From: Parvibaculum sp039680535
GTDB lineage: Bacteria > Pseudomonadota > Alphaproteobacteria > Parvibaculales > Parvibaculaceae
Direction of reading: 5' to 3'
NCBI RefSeq assembly: GCF_039680535.1
Contig: NZ_JBDKSS010000013.1
Coordinates: forward strand, 1 to 64,000
DNA length: 64,000 nt
The translations under genes and the position numbers were made by a program. A model generated the notes under the pieces. It saw only the letters and a list, made by a program, of their open reading frames with translations, made no database searches and had not been told where the DNA came from. Below are positions 18,798-27,088 of the stretch, in pieces (positions within the stretch are counted from its first letter, which is position 1; each line of letters begins with the position of its first letter).

Positions 18798-20684
18798 CTA
18801 ACCCTCGATCCCGAGCTTCTTTGCCTTGGCCGCGTCGAACCACCAGCAGCGTTCGACGCCACGATCATATTTCGGCAGCGTTGCCGGGCGGGCGAAGATA
18901 TCCCAATAGGCAAGCGCATGGCTCGCCTTGTACCATTGCGGAATCCAGTATTGCCCGGCGCGCAGCACGCGGTCGAGGGCGCGGGCCGCTACAATCTGTT
19001 CCTCGCGCGTCGGGGCGGCGATGACCTTTTCAATCAGCACGTCGATGACCGGGTTCTCGATGCCGGAGAGATTGCGGCTGCCATCGGCCTTCGCAAATTC
19101 AGACCCCCAATAGCCGCGCATCTCGATACCCGGCGTGAGGCCCAGCGAATAGCGCTGTACGGTGAGATCGAAGTCGAAGGATTTGAGCCGCTTCTGGTAC
19201 TGCGCGGAATCGACCAGCCGCGATTGCGCCGCGATGCCGAGAAGCTTCAGGTTCTTGATGTAGGGGCCTTCGATGCGCTGAAGGATCGGGTCGTCACCGA
19301 GAAACTCGACGGTCAGCGCCTCGCCTTTTGCATTCTTCCGGACGCCATCGACGATCTTCCAGCCGGCCTGATCGAGAAGGCCCATCGCGCGCCGCAGAAG
19401 CTTGCGATCCTGCCCGCTGCCGTCGGTGGCGGGTGGCGCATAGGCGGGGCCGAAGACAGTCTCCGGCAGCTTCGTTCGCCATGGTTCGAGCAGCTTCAGC
19501 TCTTCGGGCGATGGCATGCCCTCGGCGCGCATCGGCGAATTCTCGAAGAAGCTCGTCGTGCGCAGATAGAGATCGTAGAAAAGATTCTTGTTGGTCCACT
19601 CGAAGTCGAAGGCGATGGTCAGCGCCTCGCGAACGCGAGGGTCCGCAAATTTTTCTCGCCGCGTATTGATGAACCAGCCTTGTGCGCCGGAGGGCGTGTG
19701 GTCGGGCAGCGTTTCGCGCTTCACGCGGCCGTCCTTGACGGCGGGGAAATCATATTGCGTTGCCCATGTCTTCGAGGTGAATTCCTCGCGAAACCTGTAT
19801 TGCCCGGAGGCGAAGGCCTCGAAGGCGGCAGTGCGGTCGCGATAGAAGTCGAAGCGGAGCTTGTCGAAGTTCCACTGGCCGGCATTCACATTGAGATCGC
19901 GCGCCCAGTAATCAGCGACGCGCTCATAGGCGATGAACGACCCGGCCTTGAAGTCACCAATCCTGTAGGGGCCGCTGCCGAGCGGCGGCACCAGCGTCGC
20001 TTCGTCGAATGCGTGAGCAGAGTACCAGGCCTTGGAGAAGATCGGCAGTTCTCCCGCGAGGTAGATCGGGAGGTCGCGCGTCTGGTTGCCGGTGAAGACG
20101 ATGGAGAGCGTCGACGCGTCGAGCGCCTTTGCCTCCTTCATCTCGCGCAGATTGAGCGCGATGAGCGGATGGCCTTTCGCCTTCAGCAGATTGAACGAGA
20201 AGGCCGCATCCTCGGCGGTGAGCTTCGAGCCGTCGTGAAAGCGCGCGGCCTCACGCATATGGAACAGAAGCCTGTTGCCCTTGTCGCGGATTTCGACGCT
20301 CTCGGCGGCAAGCCCATATACGGCGTCCTCCTCGTCGAGGGCGCGCGTCATCAGCGTGTCGAAGACATATTTGAGGCCGGGCGGCGCGTCGCCCTTGAGG
20401 ATGTAGCCGTTGAGGGTATCGAAGCTCAGGAGCGAGGCGTTATAGACGCCGGTGGATGGCGTCTGCGAAAGCGTGCCGCCCTTGGGCGCGTCGGGCGCCG
20501 CATAATCGAAATGCGTAAAGCCCGGCTGATATTTGAGCTGACCGAAGATCGAAAGCCCGTGCAGGCGCGCCGTGTCTGCGCCTGCCGTCTGCGCGCGCAA
20601 CGGGACCGGCAGCAGGCTCAGCCCCAGGCTCGCACCCAGAAGGCCGAGCACGTCGCGGCGCGGGAGATCGAACTTCGATGTCAT
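18798..20684 (-). CDS. yejA: Peptide ABC transporter substrate-binding protein, first YejA paralogue
   Basis: A 628-residue SBP_bac_5 family periplasmic binding protein. The N-terminus carries a twin-arginine-like signal (PRRDVLGLLGASLGLSLLP), suggesting Tat export, unlike its neighbour paralogue with an ordinary Sec signal. The mature protein begins the YejA pattern (HGLSIFGQLKYQPGFTHFDY). The start overlaps the stop of the upstream paralogue by 4 bp. Together the two give the importer a choice of receptors, probably with different peptide ranges (inference). Confidence 0.9.
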   Translation of the reverse strand: MTSKFDLPRRDVLGLLGASLGLSLLPVPLRAQTAGADTARLHGLSIFGQLKYQPGFTHFDYAAPDAPKGGTLSQTPSTGVYNASLLSFDTLNGYILKGDAPPGLKYVFDTLMTRALDEEDAVYGLAAESVEIRDKGNRLLFHMREAARFHDGSKLTAEDAAFSFNLLKAKGHPLIALNLREMKEAKALDASTLSIVFTGNQTRDLPIYLAGELPIFSKAWYSAHAFDEATLVPPLGSGPYRIGDFKAGSFIAYERVADYWARDLNVNAGQWNFDKLRFDFYRDRTAAFEAFASGQYRFREEFTSKTWATQYDFPAVKDGRVKRETLPDHTPSGAQGWFINTRREKFADPRVREALTIAFDFEWTNKNLFYDLYLRTTSFFENSPMRAEGMPSPEELKLLEPWRTKLPETVFGPAYAPPATDGSGQDRKLLRRAMGLLDQAGWKIVDGVRKNAKGEALTVEFLGDDPILQRIEGPYIKNLKLLGIAAQSRLVDSAQYQKRLKSFDFDLTVQRYSLGLTPGIEMRGYWGSEFAKADGSRNLSGIENPVIDVLIEKVIAAPTREEQIVAARALDRVLRAGQYWIPQWYKASHALAYWDIFARPATLPKYDRGVERCWWFDAAKAKKLGIEG

Positions 20685-22531
20685 GGCTTCGGCGGCGTTT
20701 TTTTCGCGGTCGCGTCGTACCACCAGATGTCGGGAAAGCCGATCGCGTAGGCCGGCATCTTTGCGGGGTGCGTCAGTCGCGACCAATAGGCGACACGGGC
20801 GAAAGGCGAATACCATTGCGGCACGAGGTAATGACGCCAGAGCAGGACACGGTCGAGCGCACGGGTCGCCGCGACAAGCTCCTCCCGGCTCCTGGCGAAG
20901 ATCACGCGGTCGATGAGCTTCTCGACGACCTGATCGCAAATGCCGATGACGTTCCGGCTTCCCGCGCGCTTGGCCGCCTCGCAGCCCCAGAATTCACGCT
21001 GTTCATTGCCCGGTGAAAGCGATTGGCCGAAGCTCTCGACCACGATGTCGAAGTCGCGATTGTCGAGGCGATTTTGATATTGCGCCGTGTCGACGCTGCG
21101 CAGCGTCACCTTGATGCCGAGCTTGTCGAGCGATTGCTTGTAGGGCGCGACGACACGCTCGAATTGCGGATCGGCGAGCAGGAATTCGACGGCGAGCGGT
21201 TTCCCGTCCTTCATGCGCGTGCCGTTGGCGATCTTCCAGCCCGCAGCGTCGAGAAGCTCCGCCGCACGGCGCAGATTGGCCCGGTTGTTGCCGCTGCCAT
21301 CGGTCTTCGGATTGCTATAGGGCGCCGTGAAAAGTTCTGGCGGAAGCTCCTTCTCGAAGGGCTTCAGCATTTCGAGTTCGAGGCCCTGCGGCGCGCCGCG
21401 CGAGGCAAGCTCGGAATTGGCGAAGTAGCTGTCCGACCGCGCATATTGCCCGGAGAAGATATTCTTGTTCTGCCACTCGAAATCGAGAGCCCAGTTGAAG
21501 GCCTCGCGGACGCGCTCGTCCTGAAAGAGCTCACGGCGCAGATTGAAGGCGAAGCCCTGCATGCCGGCCGGATTTTGCATCCGGATTTCTTCGCGTTTCA
21601 CGCGCCCGTCCCGGACAGCGGGAAAGTCGTAGCCCGTCGCCCAGTTCTTCGCGCTGGTCTCGACGCGAAGATCGACCTGGTCTGCCTTGAACGCCTGAAA
21701 GGCGACGATGGGATCGCCGTAATAGTCGAAGCGCAGGCGGTCGAAATTGTTGGTGCCGCGTTTGACGGGCAGATCCTTCGCCCAATAATCCTTCACGCGC
21801 TCGTAAACGATGGAACGTCCCGGTGAGACCTCGGCAATGCGATAGGGGCCGCTTCCGATCGGGGCTTCGAGCGTCGTTTGCGAAATATCGCGTGCGCGGC
21901 CCTTGGCGTCCTTGGCCATCCAGTAGTGCTTGGGCAGGACGGGCAATTGGCCGGTAATCTGCGGCAGCTCCCGGTTGCCCTTGGCCGAAAAGACGAAGCG
22001 CACGGCGTTCGCGCCGATCTTTTCGGCCTTCTCGATGTTGCGGTAATAGGCGGCATAGAAGGGGTGAAGCTTCTTCAGCGTCTCGAAGGTCCAGATGACG
22101 TCTTCGGGCGTGACGGGTGTGCCGTCCTGAAAGCGCGCTTCCTTGCGCAGCTTGAAGGTGACGGATGAAAAATCGGATGGGTAGGAGATCGTCTCCGCGA
22201 TGAGCCCGTATTCCGCGCCCGGCTCGTCCATGCTGGGTTCGAGCAGCGTGTCATATATGAAGCTGATGCCCGCGCCGACCTCGCCCTTGACGATATAGGG
22301 ATTGAGACTGTCGAAGGTACCGATGGCGGCGTAACGCAGCTCGCCGCCCTTGGTGGCGTCCGGGTTCACATAGTCGAAATGCTTGAAGCCGGGGCCGTAT
22401 TTGAGGTCGCCGAAAAGCGAAGCGCCGTGGCGTTCAGCGGATGTGTCGGCCGCATGGGCGGACACCGTTCCAGATGCGCTGGCGACGGACATCGTGAGCG
22501 CCAGTACGAACGCGGCCTTGCTGAACGTCAT
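20681..22531 (-). CDS. yejA: Peptide ABC transporter substrate-binding protein, second YejA paralogue
   Basis: A 616-residue SBP_bac_5 protein and the first gene of the yej operon. ATG 22531 has a strong GGAGGGG just upstream and is followed by a Sec signal peptide ending near SAHA. The mature part parallels the other copy (HGASLFGDLKYGPGFKHFDY, then AFNWALDFEWQNKNIF), showing a tandem duplication that has since diverged. It would deliver peptides to YejB/YejE. Confidence 0.92.
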   Translation of the reverse strand: MTFSKAAFVLALTMSVASASGTVSAHAADTSAERHGASLFGDLKYGPGFKHFDYVNPDATKGGELRYAAIGTFDSLNPYIVKGEVGAGISFIYDTLLEPSMDEPGAEYGLIAETISYPSDFSSVTFKLRKEARFQDGTPVTPEDVIWTFETLKKLHPFYAAYYRNIEKAEKIGANAVRFVFSAKGNRELPQITGQLPVLPKHYWMAKDAKGRARDISQTTLEAPIGSGPYRIAEVSPGRSIVYERVKDYWAKDLPVKRGTNNFDRLRFDYYGDPIVAFQAFKADQVDLRVETSAKNWATGYDFPAVRDGRVKREEIRMQNPAGMQGFAFNLRRELFQDERVREAFNWALDFEWQNKNIFSGQYARSDSYFANSELASRGAPQGLELEMLKPFEKELPPELFTAPYSNPKTDGSGNNRANLRRAAELLDAAGWKIANGTRMKDGKPLAVEFLLADPQFERVVAPYKQSLDKLGIKVTLRSVDTAQYQNRLDNRDFDIVVESFGQSLSPGNEQREFWGCEAAKRAGSRNVIGICDQVVEKLIDRVIFARSREELVAATRALDRVLLWRHYLVPQWYSPFARVAYWSRLTHPAKMPAYAIGFPDIWWYDATAKKTPPKP

Positions 22532-22661
22532 TTCCCCTCCGAAGTCGCATGTGCGGCGGCGATCGCTTCGCGCCGTCATGCTTCGAGACTTGTCAGCCAT
22601 TGTGGCCATTTTTTGAGACTAGCGCGAGCCTTGGCGCAAAGGCTGATGAATTCTGCGCAAG

Positions 22662-22693
22662 AAAAAAGCGCCCGGAATTTCTTCCGGGCGCTT
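22662..22693 (-). terminator. Rho-independent terminator of the cytochrome c gene
   Basis: Read on the minus strand, the 11 bp stem AGCGCCCGGAA / TTCCGGGCGCT has a short 4 nt loop and is followed by a run of T residues. It lies 26 bp after the cytochrome c stop. Confidence 0.88.
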
Positions 22694-22718
22694 CGATCAG
22701 GTCCGGCGAGCCGGATGA

Positions 22719-23315
22719 TTACTTCGCGGGCTTGGCTTCCGCCGGCTTTGCCGCCGCGGCGGGCGCAGCCTCAGGTGCCGGAAGCGGCAGGTTTGAGCCA
22801 AGCGTGTTCAGGTAGGCGAGCAGGTCTGCGCGCTGCTGCGGATCCTTGATGCCGGCAAACGACATCGCCGTGCCGGAGACATAACCGCGCGGATCCTTCA
22901 CGAAGTGGAAGAGTTCCTCGAAGGTCCACTTGCCGCCCTTCTTCTTCATCGCCTCCGAATAGGCGAAGCCGGCAGCGCTGGCGACCGGACGGCCGACCAC
23001 GGCATAGAGATCCGGGCCGATCTTGGCGCCGGCGCCTTCCTGCAGGTTGTGGCAGGCCTGGCACTTCTTCGACTGGGCTTCGCCCTTGGCCTTGTCGGCC
23101 TTGGCGAGCAGGACGGGGAGGGGTTCCTCTACCGGCGCGGCGGCAGCGGCTGCGCCGCCTTCGCCGCCCGCAGCAGCGACGCCTTCGACGACGAAAGCCT
23201 TCGGGCTGGCGGGCTCCACTTTATAGATGTAGTCGGCGAGGTTTTTCACGCCGAGCACGACGAGCACAGAAAACAGCACTGCGCCTGCGATTTTGTTGAG
23301 TTCAAAACTATCCAT
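22719..23315 (-). CDS. Membrane-anchored c-type cytochrome (CycM-like)
   Basis: A 198-residue class I cytochrome c. An uncleaved N-terminal helix (about residues 9-25) anchors it to the inner membrane, followed by an alanine-rich linker. The haem site is CQACH (C85, C88, H89), and the methionine ligand is probably the one in SGTAMSFAG. The KIGPDLYAVVGRP segment is typical of mitochondrial-like cytochromes c. A second alanine/proline/lysine-rich tail closes the protein. It probably carries electrons between the bc1 complex and a terminal oxidase, as CycM does in rhizobia. Confidence 0.9.
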   Translation of the reverse strand: MDSFELNKIAGAVLFSVLVVLGVKNLADYIYKVEPASPKAFVVEGVAAAGGEGGAAAAAAPVEEPLPVLLAKADKAKGEAQSKKCQACHNLQEGAGAKIGPDLYAVVGRPVASAAGFAYSEAMKKKGGKWTFEELFHFVKDPRGYVSGTAMSFAGIKDPQQRADLLAYLNTLGSNLPLPAPEAAPAAAAKPAEAKPAK

Positions 23316-23628
23316 CGGCTCTCGCTCCGCCCGGCTCGTTTACGGAATGTCTATTCACGAAGTCGGGGCGCAGAGGTCTGGAAAACCGCCCGAAGAGGCG
23401 CGCCCACCCTTGCCCTACCCCGCAATTGGCGCGGAGATTAGCCGCTTCCGCCTCTGCGCCGCAAGCCGTATAAGTTCTCGCATTCGCAAGCCCCCGGGCG
23501 GGGTCGATCCTTCGGGAACGAGGCGGCGAAGCGGGCCCGTGGTGCGGCGTTCCGTCGCAGCCGCGTCGGCCGGAATCCGCCGGGCCCGGCCCGCAAATTC
23601 GAGACCGCCATCCGAGCAGAGGCACCCC
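23316..23628. other. 313 bp divergent intergenic region (cytochrome c / kdsB)
   Basis: The region separates two divergent genes and must hold both promoters. I see no coding frame with a recognisable product, no strong hairpin and no clear -35/-10 pair; the most AT-rich short stretch is next to the cytochrome gene (about 23335-23355). Confidence 0.5.
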
Positions 23629-24378
23629 ATGTCCGCCGAGCCGATTATCGTCATTCCCGCCCGCATGGCCTCGACGAGGCTTCCCGGCAAGCCGCTGGCC
23701 GACATCGCCGGTCAGCCCATGATCGTCCAGGTCTGGCGCCGTGCCTGCGAGGCCTGCCTGGGGCGCGTCGTGGTCGCTGCGGCCGAGCGGGAGATTGCGG
23801 AAGCGGTCGTCGCTGCGGGCGGCGAGGCGGTGCTGACGGACCCCGACCTTCCCTCGGGCTCGGACCGCATCTGGCAGGCGCTCAAGGGCGTCGACCCCGA
23901 GGGCCGTCACGAGGTCATCCTTAATGTGCAGGGCGACCTGCCGACCCTCGATCCTCACCTTGTGCGCCGGGCCGCCGAAGCATTGGTGAAAACCGGCGCC
24001 GACATCTCGACGCTTGCCTGCGAGATCAAGGTCGAGGAGGAGCGCACCAACCCCAATGTGGTGAAGGCGGTGATTGCGCTGCCCGATGGCGCGCGCTCCG
24101 GCCGCGCACTCTATTTCACGCGGGCGACTGCGCCCTATGGCGACGGGCCGCATTACCACCACATCGGACTTTACGGCTATTCCCGCGCCGCGCTCGCGCG
24201 TTTCGTCTCGCTCGCGCCGTCGCCGCTGGAGCGGCGCGAAAAGCTTGAACAGCTCCGCGCATTGGAAGCTGGGATGTCCATAGAAGTGGCGCTCGTTGAC
24301 ACCGTTCCTCTCGGTGTCGATACTCCCGCCGACCTCGAAAAGGCGCGCGCGGCCCTCGGTCACGGCGCCGCCGCATGA
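23629..24378 (+). CDS. kdsB: 3-deoxy-manno-octulosonate cytidylyltransferase
   Basis: A 249-residue CMP-Kdo synthetase, which activates Kdo with CTP for lipopolysaccharide inner-core synthesis in the cytoplasm. The nucleotide-binding N-terminus IPARMASTRLPGKPLADI is diagnostic, followed by the QGDLPTLDP metal/sugar region. ATG 23629 has AGAGG 6 nt upstream; the longer frame upstream is non-coding. The stop overlaps the pheA start (ATGA). Confidence 0.94.
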   Translation: MSAEPIIVIPARMASTRLPGKPLADIAGQPMIVQVWRRACEACLGRVVVAAAEREIAEAVVAAGGEAVLTDPDLPSGSDRIWQALKGVDPEGRHEVILNVQGDLPTLDPHLVRRAAEALVKTGADISTLACEIKVEEERTNPNVVKAVIALPDGARSGRALYFTRATAPYGDGPHYHHIGLYGYSRAALARFVSLAPSPLERREKLEQLRALEAGMSIEVALVDTVPLGVDTPADLEKARAALGHGAAA

Positions 24379-25262
24379 AAGACGCCATGAGCTCTTCTCC
24401 CGCAAGTCCCGAAAACACCATCGCCTTTCAGGGCGAACCCGGCGCCAATTCGCATATCGCCTGCCATGAAGCCTTCCCGGACATGGTGGAGCTGCCTTGC
24501 GCGACCTTCGAGGACGTCTTTTCGGCGATCGACGAGGGCAGGGCGCGTCTCGCCATGCTGCCGATCGAGAACTCGGTCGCGGGCCGCGTCGCGGACATTC
24601 ATCACCTGCTGCCGGATTCGTCGCTCTATATCGTCGGCGAGCATTTCCTGCGCGTTCGTCATCAGTTGCTCGGCGTGAAGGGTGCGTCGCTCGGCGGTCT
24701 GAAGACGATCCAGAGCCATGTCATGGCGCTCGGCCAGTGCCGCAAGGTGATCCGCGAGCTTGGGCTCACGCCGGTCGTCGCGGCGGATACGGCGGGCTCG
24801 GCGCGCGAAATCGCCAATGCCGGCGACAAGAGCCGCGCCGCCATCGCTTCCGAGCTTGCAGCCGGCATCTACGACCTCGACATTCTCAAGCGGGACATCG
24901 AGGACGCCGCGCACAACACGACGCGCTTCCTCATCATGGCGAAGGAGCCGAACGACGCCGAGCCCGAGGAAGGTCCGGTGATCACCAGCTTCATTTTCCG
25001 TGTACGGAACGTGCCCGCGGCGCTCTACAAGGCGCTGGGCGGCTTTGCCACCAATGGCGTCAACATGACGAAGCTCGAAAGCTACCAGCTCGAGGGCACG
25101 TTCAGCGCGAGCCAGTTCTATGCCGATATCGAAGGGCATCCCGCTTCGCGCAATGTCCGTCTTGCGCTGGAAGAGTTGGAATTCTTTACCACCGAGCTGA
25201 AGATTCTCGGCATTTACAAGTCGCATCCCTATCGGCGCGAGCTGGCGGTCACCGGCCGCTGA
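24375..25262 (+). CDS. pheA: Prephenate dehydratase
   Basis: A 295-residue monofunctional PDT-ACT protein without a chorismate mutase domain. It converts prephenate to phenylpyruvate in cytoplasmic phenylalanine synthesis. The PDT domain (about 12-190) has FQGEPGANSHIA and the catalytic threonine motif NTTRFLIM. The C-terminal ACT domain (about 200-285) has GALYKAL-like and NMTKLESYQLEG segments that bind phenylalanine for feedback control. ATG 24375 overlaps the kdsB stop; ATG 24387 is an alternative. Note the second, periplasmic-type dehydratase at 47573-48340. Confidence 0.93.
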   Translation: MKDAMSSSPASPENTIAFQGEPGANSHIACHEAFPDMVELPCATFEDVFSAIDEGRARLAMLPIENSVAGRVADIHHLLPDSSLYIVGEHFLRVRHQLLGVKGASLGGLKTIQSHVMALGQCRKVIRELGLTPVVAADTAGSAREIANAGDKSRAAIASELAAGIYDLDILKRDIEDAAHNTTRFLIMAKEPNDAEPEEGPVITSFIFRVRNVPAALYKALGGFATNGVNMTKLESYQLEGTFSASQFYADIEGHPASRNVRLALEELEFFTTELKILGIYKSHPYRRELAVTGR

Positions 25263-25270
25263 AGCACCGA

Positions 25271-25299
25271 TTGTCTCGATACAAATTGTCCGCACACAA
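25271..25299. promoter_or_regulatory. Two tandem TTGT-N6-ACAA dyads, possible operator
   Basis: TTGT ctcgat ACAA (25271-25284) and TTGT ccgcac ACAA (25286-25299) are dyads repeated 15 bp apart; the second extends to a 7 bp perfect inverted repeat at 25283-25302 (AAATTGT / ACAATTT). Such spacing resembles MarR- or TetR-type operators. It lies about 100 bp before the DUF3617 gene. The regulator is unknown. Confidence 0.35.
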
Positions 25300-25398
25300 T
25301 TTAAAGTTCGGACGGTTCTGTCTTGCCTCGAGTGATGCGTGCTAGGTTCCGCGCCGCAAATCTGCGCCGTCCATGCGCAGGCCGTTTGGAGGACCTAT

Positions 25399-25824
25399 AT
25401 GAAAAAAGCGATTTTGATTTCGGTGACGGCGCTGCTGCTGCCTGTCTCGGCCATTGCCGCCCCGCCGCAGATGGCGCCCGGTCTTTGGGAGCGCACCATG
25501 ACGATGGGGACAAACACCTTTACCGACAAGGAATGCTTCACACCGGAGGACGTCAAGCAATCCGCCGAGGAAATGCTGCGCCCGGAAGGCGAGGACATGG
25601 ATAACTGCAAGACCTCGGGCAAGTGGGTCGGCAACGTCTTTCACTTCACGAGCGAATGCGCGGTGCCAGACATGGGCGGTTCGATGACCACTGCCGGCAC
25701 CATGACCTTCGAGAGTTCGAGCCATATGGTCCAGGAAGCTCGGACGACGAGCTCGGTCGACGGCGCGTCGCAGGTCATGACCATGAAGATCGATCACAAG
25801 CGGATCGGCGACTGCCCGAAATAG
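25399..25824 (+). CDS. DUF3617 family secreted protein
   Basis: A 141-residue protein with a Sec signal peptide (MKKAILISVTALLLPVSAIAA) and a DUF3617 body: PPQMAPGLWERTMTM at the mature start, then ECFTPEDVKQ, then a paired-cysteine pattern (C at NCKTSG, SECAV and DCPK). Function of the family is unknown; it is common in proteobacterial periplasms. ATG 25399 has GGAGG 6 nt upstream. It stands alone between pheA and the convergent nudC. Confidence 0.85.
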   Translation: MKKAILISVTALLLPVSAIAAPPQMAPGLWERTMTMGTNTFTDKECFTPEDVKQSAEEMLRPEGEDMDNCKTSGKWVGNVFHFTSECAVPDMGGSMTTAGTMTFESSSHMVQEARTTSSVDGASQVMTMKIDHKRIGDCPK

Positions 25825-25843
25825 CAGCCGCCGGATTTCCGCT

Positions 25844-26794
25844 TCAGACCTTCTCTTCGGCGAAGGCCTTGACCAGCTGATGCGCAATGGCGAAGGGCGG
25901 CGGGAGCCAGAAGCTTCCATCGCCCTTGCCCGCCAGCACGGCCTGAATTTCCGCCCGGGTGAACCAGCGGCCCGCCGAAAGCTCGATCCCGTCGATCTTG
26001 AACTCGTCCGTATCAGCCACCGCATGGCAGCCGATCATCAGCGACGAGGGATAGGGCCAGGGCTGCGTCGAATGATAGGTGACGTGGGAAACCTTGAGCC
26101 CCGCTTCCTCGTGAAGCTCGCGGGCCACAGCTTCCTCGATCGATTCGCCCGGCTCGATGAAGCCCGCCAGCGCCGAATGCATGCCCTTCGGCCAGATCTT
26201 CTGGCGGCCGAGGAAGCAGGAATCCTTGTAGGTCGCCAGCATGATGGCGACGGGGTCTGTGCGCGGGAAATGCTCGGCCTTGCAGGACGGGCACTGCCGC
26301 TTGTAGCCCGCTTCCATGAACTCGCTCGCCGTGCCGCAGACCGAGCAGAAGCCGTGGCGCAGGTGCCAGTCGATCATGCTCTTCGCCTGGGCGAGGATTG
26401 CGAGCTCGGTCGGCGTGATGTCGCCCGACATGGCAAGGCCGCGCAGCTCCTCGAAAGCGCCGAGGCCCTTGAGCGCGGGATGGTTCTCCGCGTCCTTGAG
26501 GCCGGTGACGTCGGCGGCAAAGAGCGATTTTCCGCGCCGGTTGATGCCGAGAAAGATCACCAGCGGATCGGGCCCTGCGAGTTCCTTCAGCAGCCCCATG
26601 CGGAGCCAGCCGACATCCTTGCCGTCGCCCGGCTGCGCTTCCGGCAGGATGAAGGGCTCAAGCTTGCGGAAGGGCACGAAAAGGCTCTGCGGATCGGCCA
26701 TCTGCTCGGCGATCCATGCCTTGTCGGTCCGCCGGTAGCTCGCACGGTCCAGCGGGTTATTGGCGAAGATGTTCGGATTTTCAGGAAGGCCCAT
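25844..26794 (-). CDS. nudC: NAD(+)/NADH diphosphatase
   Basis: A 316-residue Nudix hydrolase. Order: N-terminal NUDIX-like domain (about 15-140), zinc ribbon (C150, C153, C168, C171), then the Nudix box GFIEPGESIEEAVARELHEE (211-230), followed by the NudC-specific STQPWPYPSSLM motif. The enzyme splits NADH to NMNH and AMP and removes NAD caps from RNA. The reading frame stays open far upstream antisense to dnaX, but the protein starts at ATG 26794 (MGLPENPNIF). Confidence 0.93.
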   Translation of the reverse strand: MGLPENPNIFANNPLDRASYRRTDKAWIAEQMADPQSLFVPFRKLEPFILPEAQPGDGKDVGWLRMGLLKELAGPDPLVIFLGINRRGKSLFAADVTGLKDAENHPALKGLGAFEELRGLAMSGDITPTELAILAQAKSMIDWHLRHGFCSVCGTASEFMEAGYKRQCPSCKAEHFPRTDPVAIMLATYKDSCFLGRQKIWPKGMHSALAGFIEPGESIEEAVARELHEEAGLKVSHVTYHSTQPWPYPSSLMIGCHAVADTDEFKIDGIELSAGRWFTRAEIQAVLAGKGDGSFWLPPPFAIAHQLVKAFAEEKV

Positions 26795-26931
26795 AGGCAA
26801 GTCCGCTTTTTGACGTTTCTGATGGAGAATTCGGTGGGCGGCAGGGTGGCACAGGCCGGAGGCGGGCTCAATGCCGATGCGGGGCGGCACGGCCCCCGGA
26901 AGCTGCGGATTTCCGCCGGAAACGCGCGCCC

Positions 26932-26960
26932 TTGCAATGAGGATCGATTCCCCTGATATA
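26932..26960 (+). promoter_or_regulatory. Promoter of the SRP RNA gene
   Basis: A -35 TTGCAA at 26932-26937 and a -10 GATATA at 26955-26960 are separated by exactly 17 bp, placing transcription start about 26967, which coincides with the first base of the SRP RNA stem. Confidence 0.7.
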
Positions 26961-26967
26961 GTCGCCT

Positions 26968-27066
26968 CGGGAGGTTGGCGATGGACGAGTCCCTCGCCAA
27001 CCCGGTCAGGTCCGGAAGGAAGCAGCCGTAACGAGTTCGGCTCGGGTCGTTCGTCCAGCCTCCCAC
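26968..27066 (+). ncRNA. ffs: Signal recognition particle RNA, small bacterial (4.5S) type
   Basis: The universal apical domain is present: GGTCAGGTCCGGAAGGAAGC followed by AGCC, containing the GGAA tetraloop and the asymmetric loop that binds Ffh. The outer ends pair as a long stem: GGGAGG at 26969-26974 with CCTCCC at 27059-27064. The length of about 97 nt fits the Alu-less bacterial form. It lies just before dnaX, a typical alphaproteobacterial arrangement. Confidence 0.95.
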
Positions 27067-27088
27067 CTAATTTTCCTGAAAGGCGCTC

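Noticed and set aside
18918..20750. 610-codon plus-strand frame opposite the first yejA gene
   Set aside because: Antisense shadow of a well-supported binding protein; no recognisable motifs and no ribosome-binding site.
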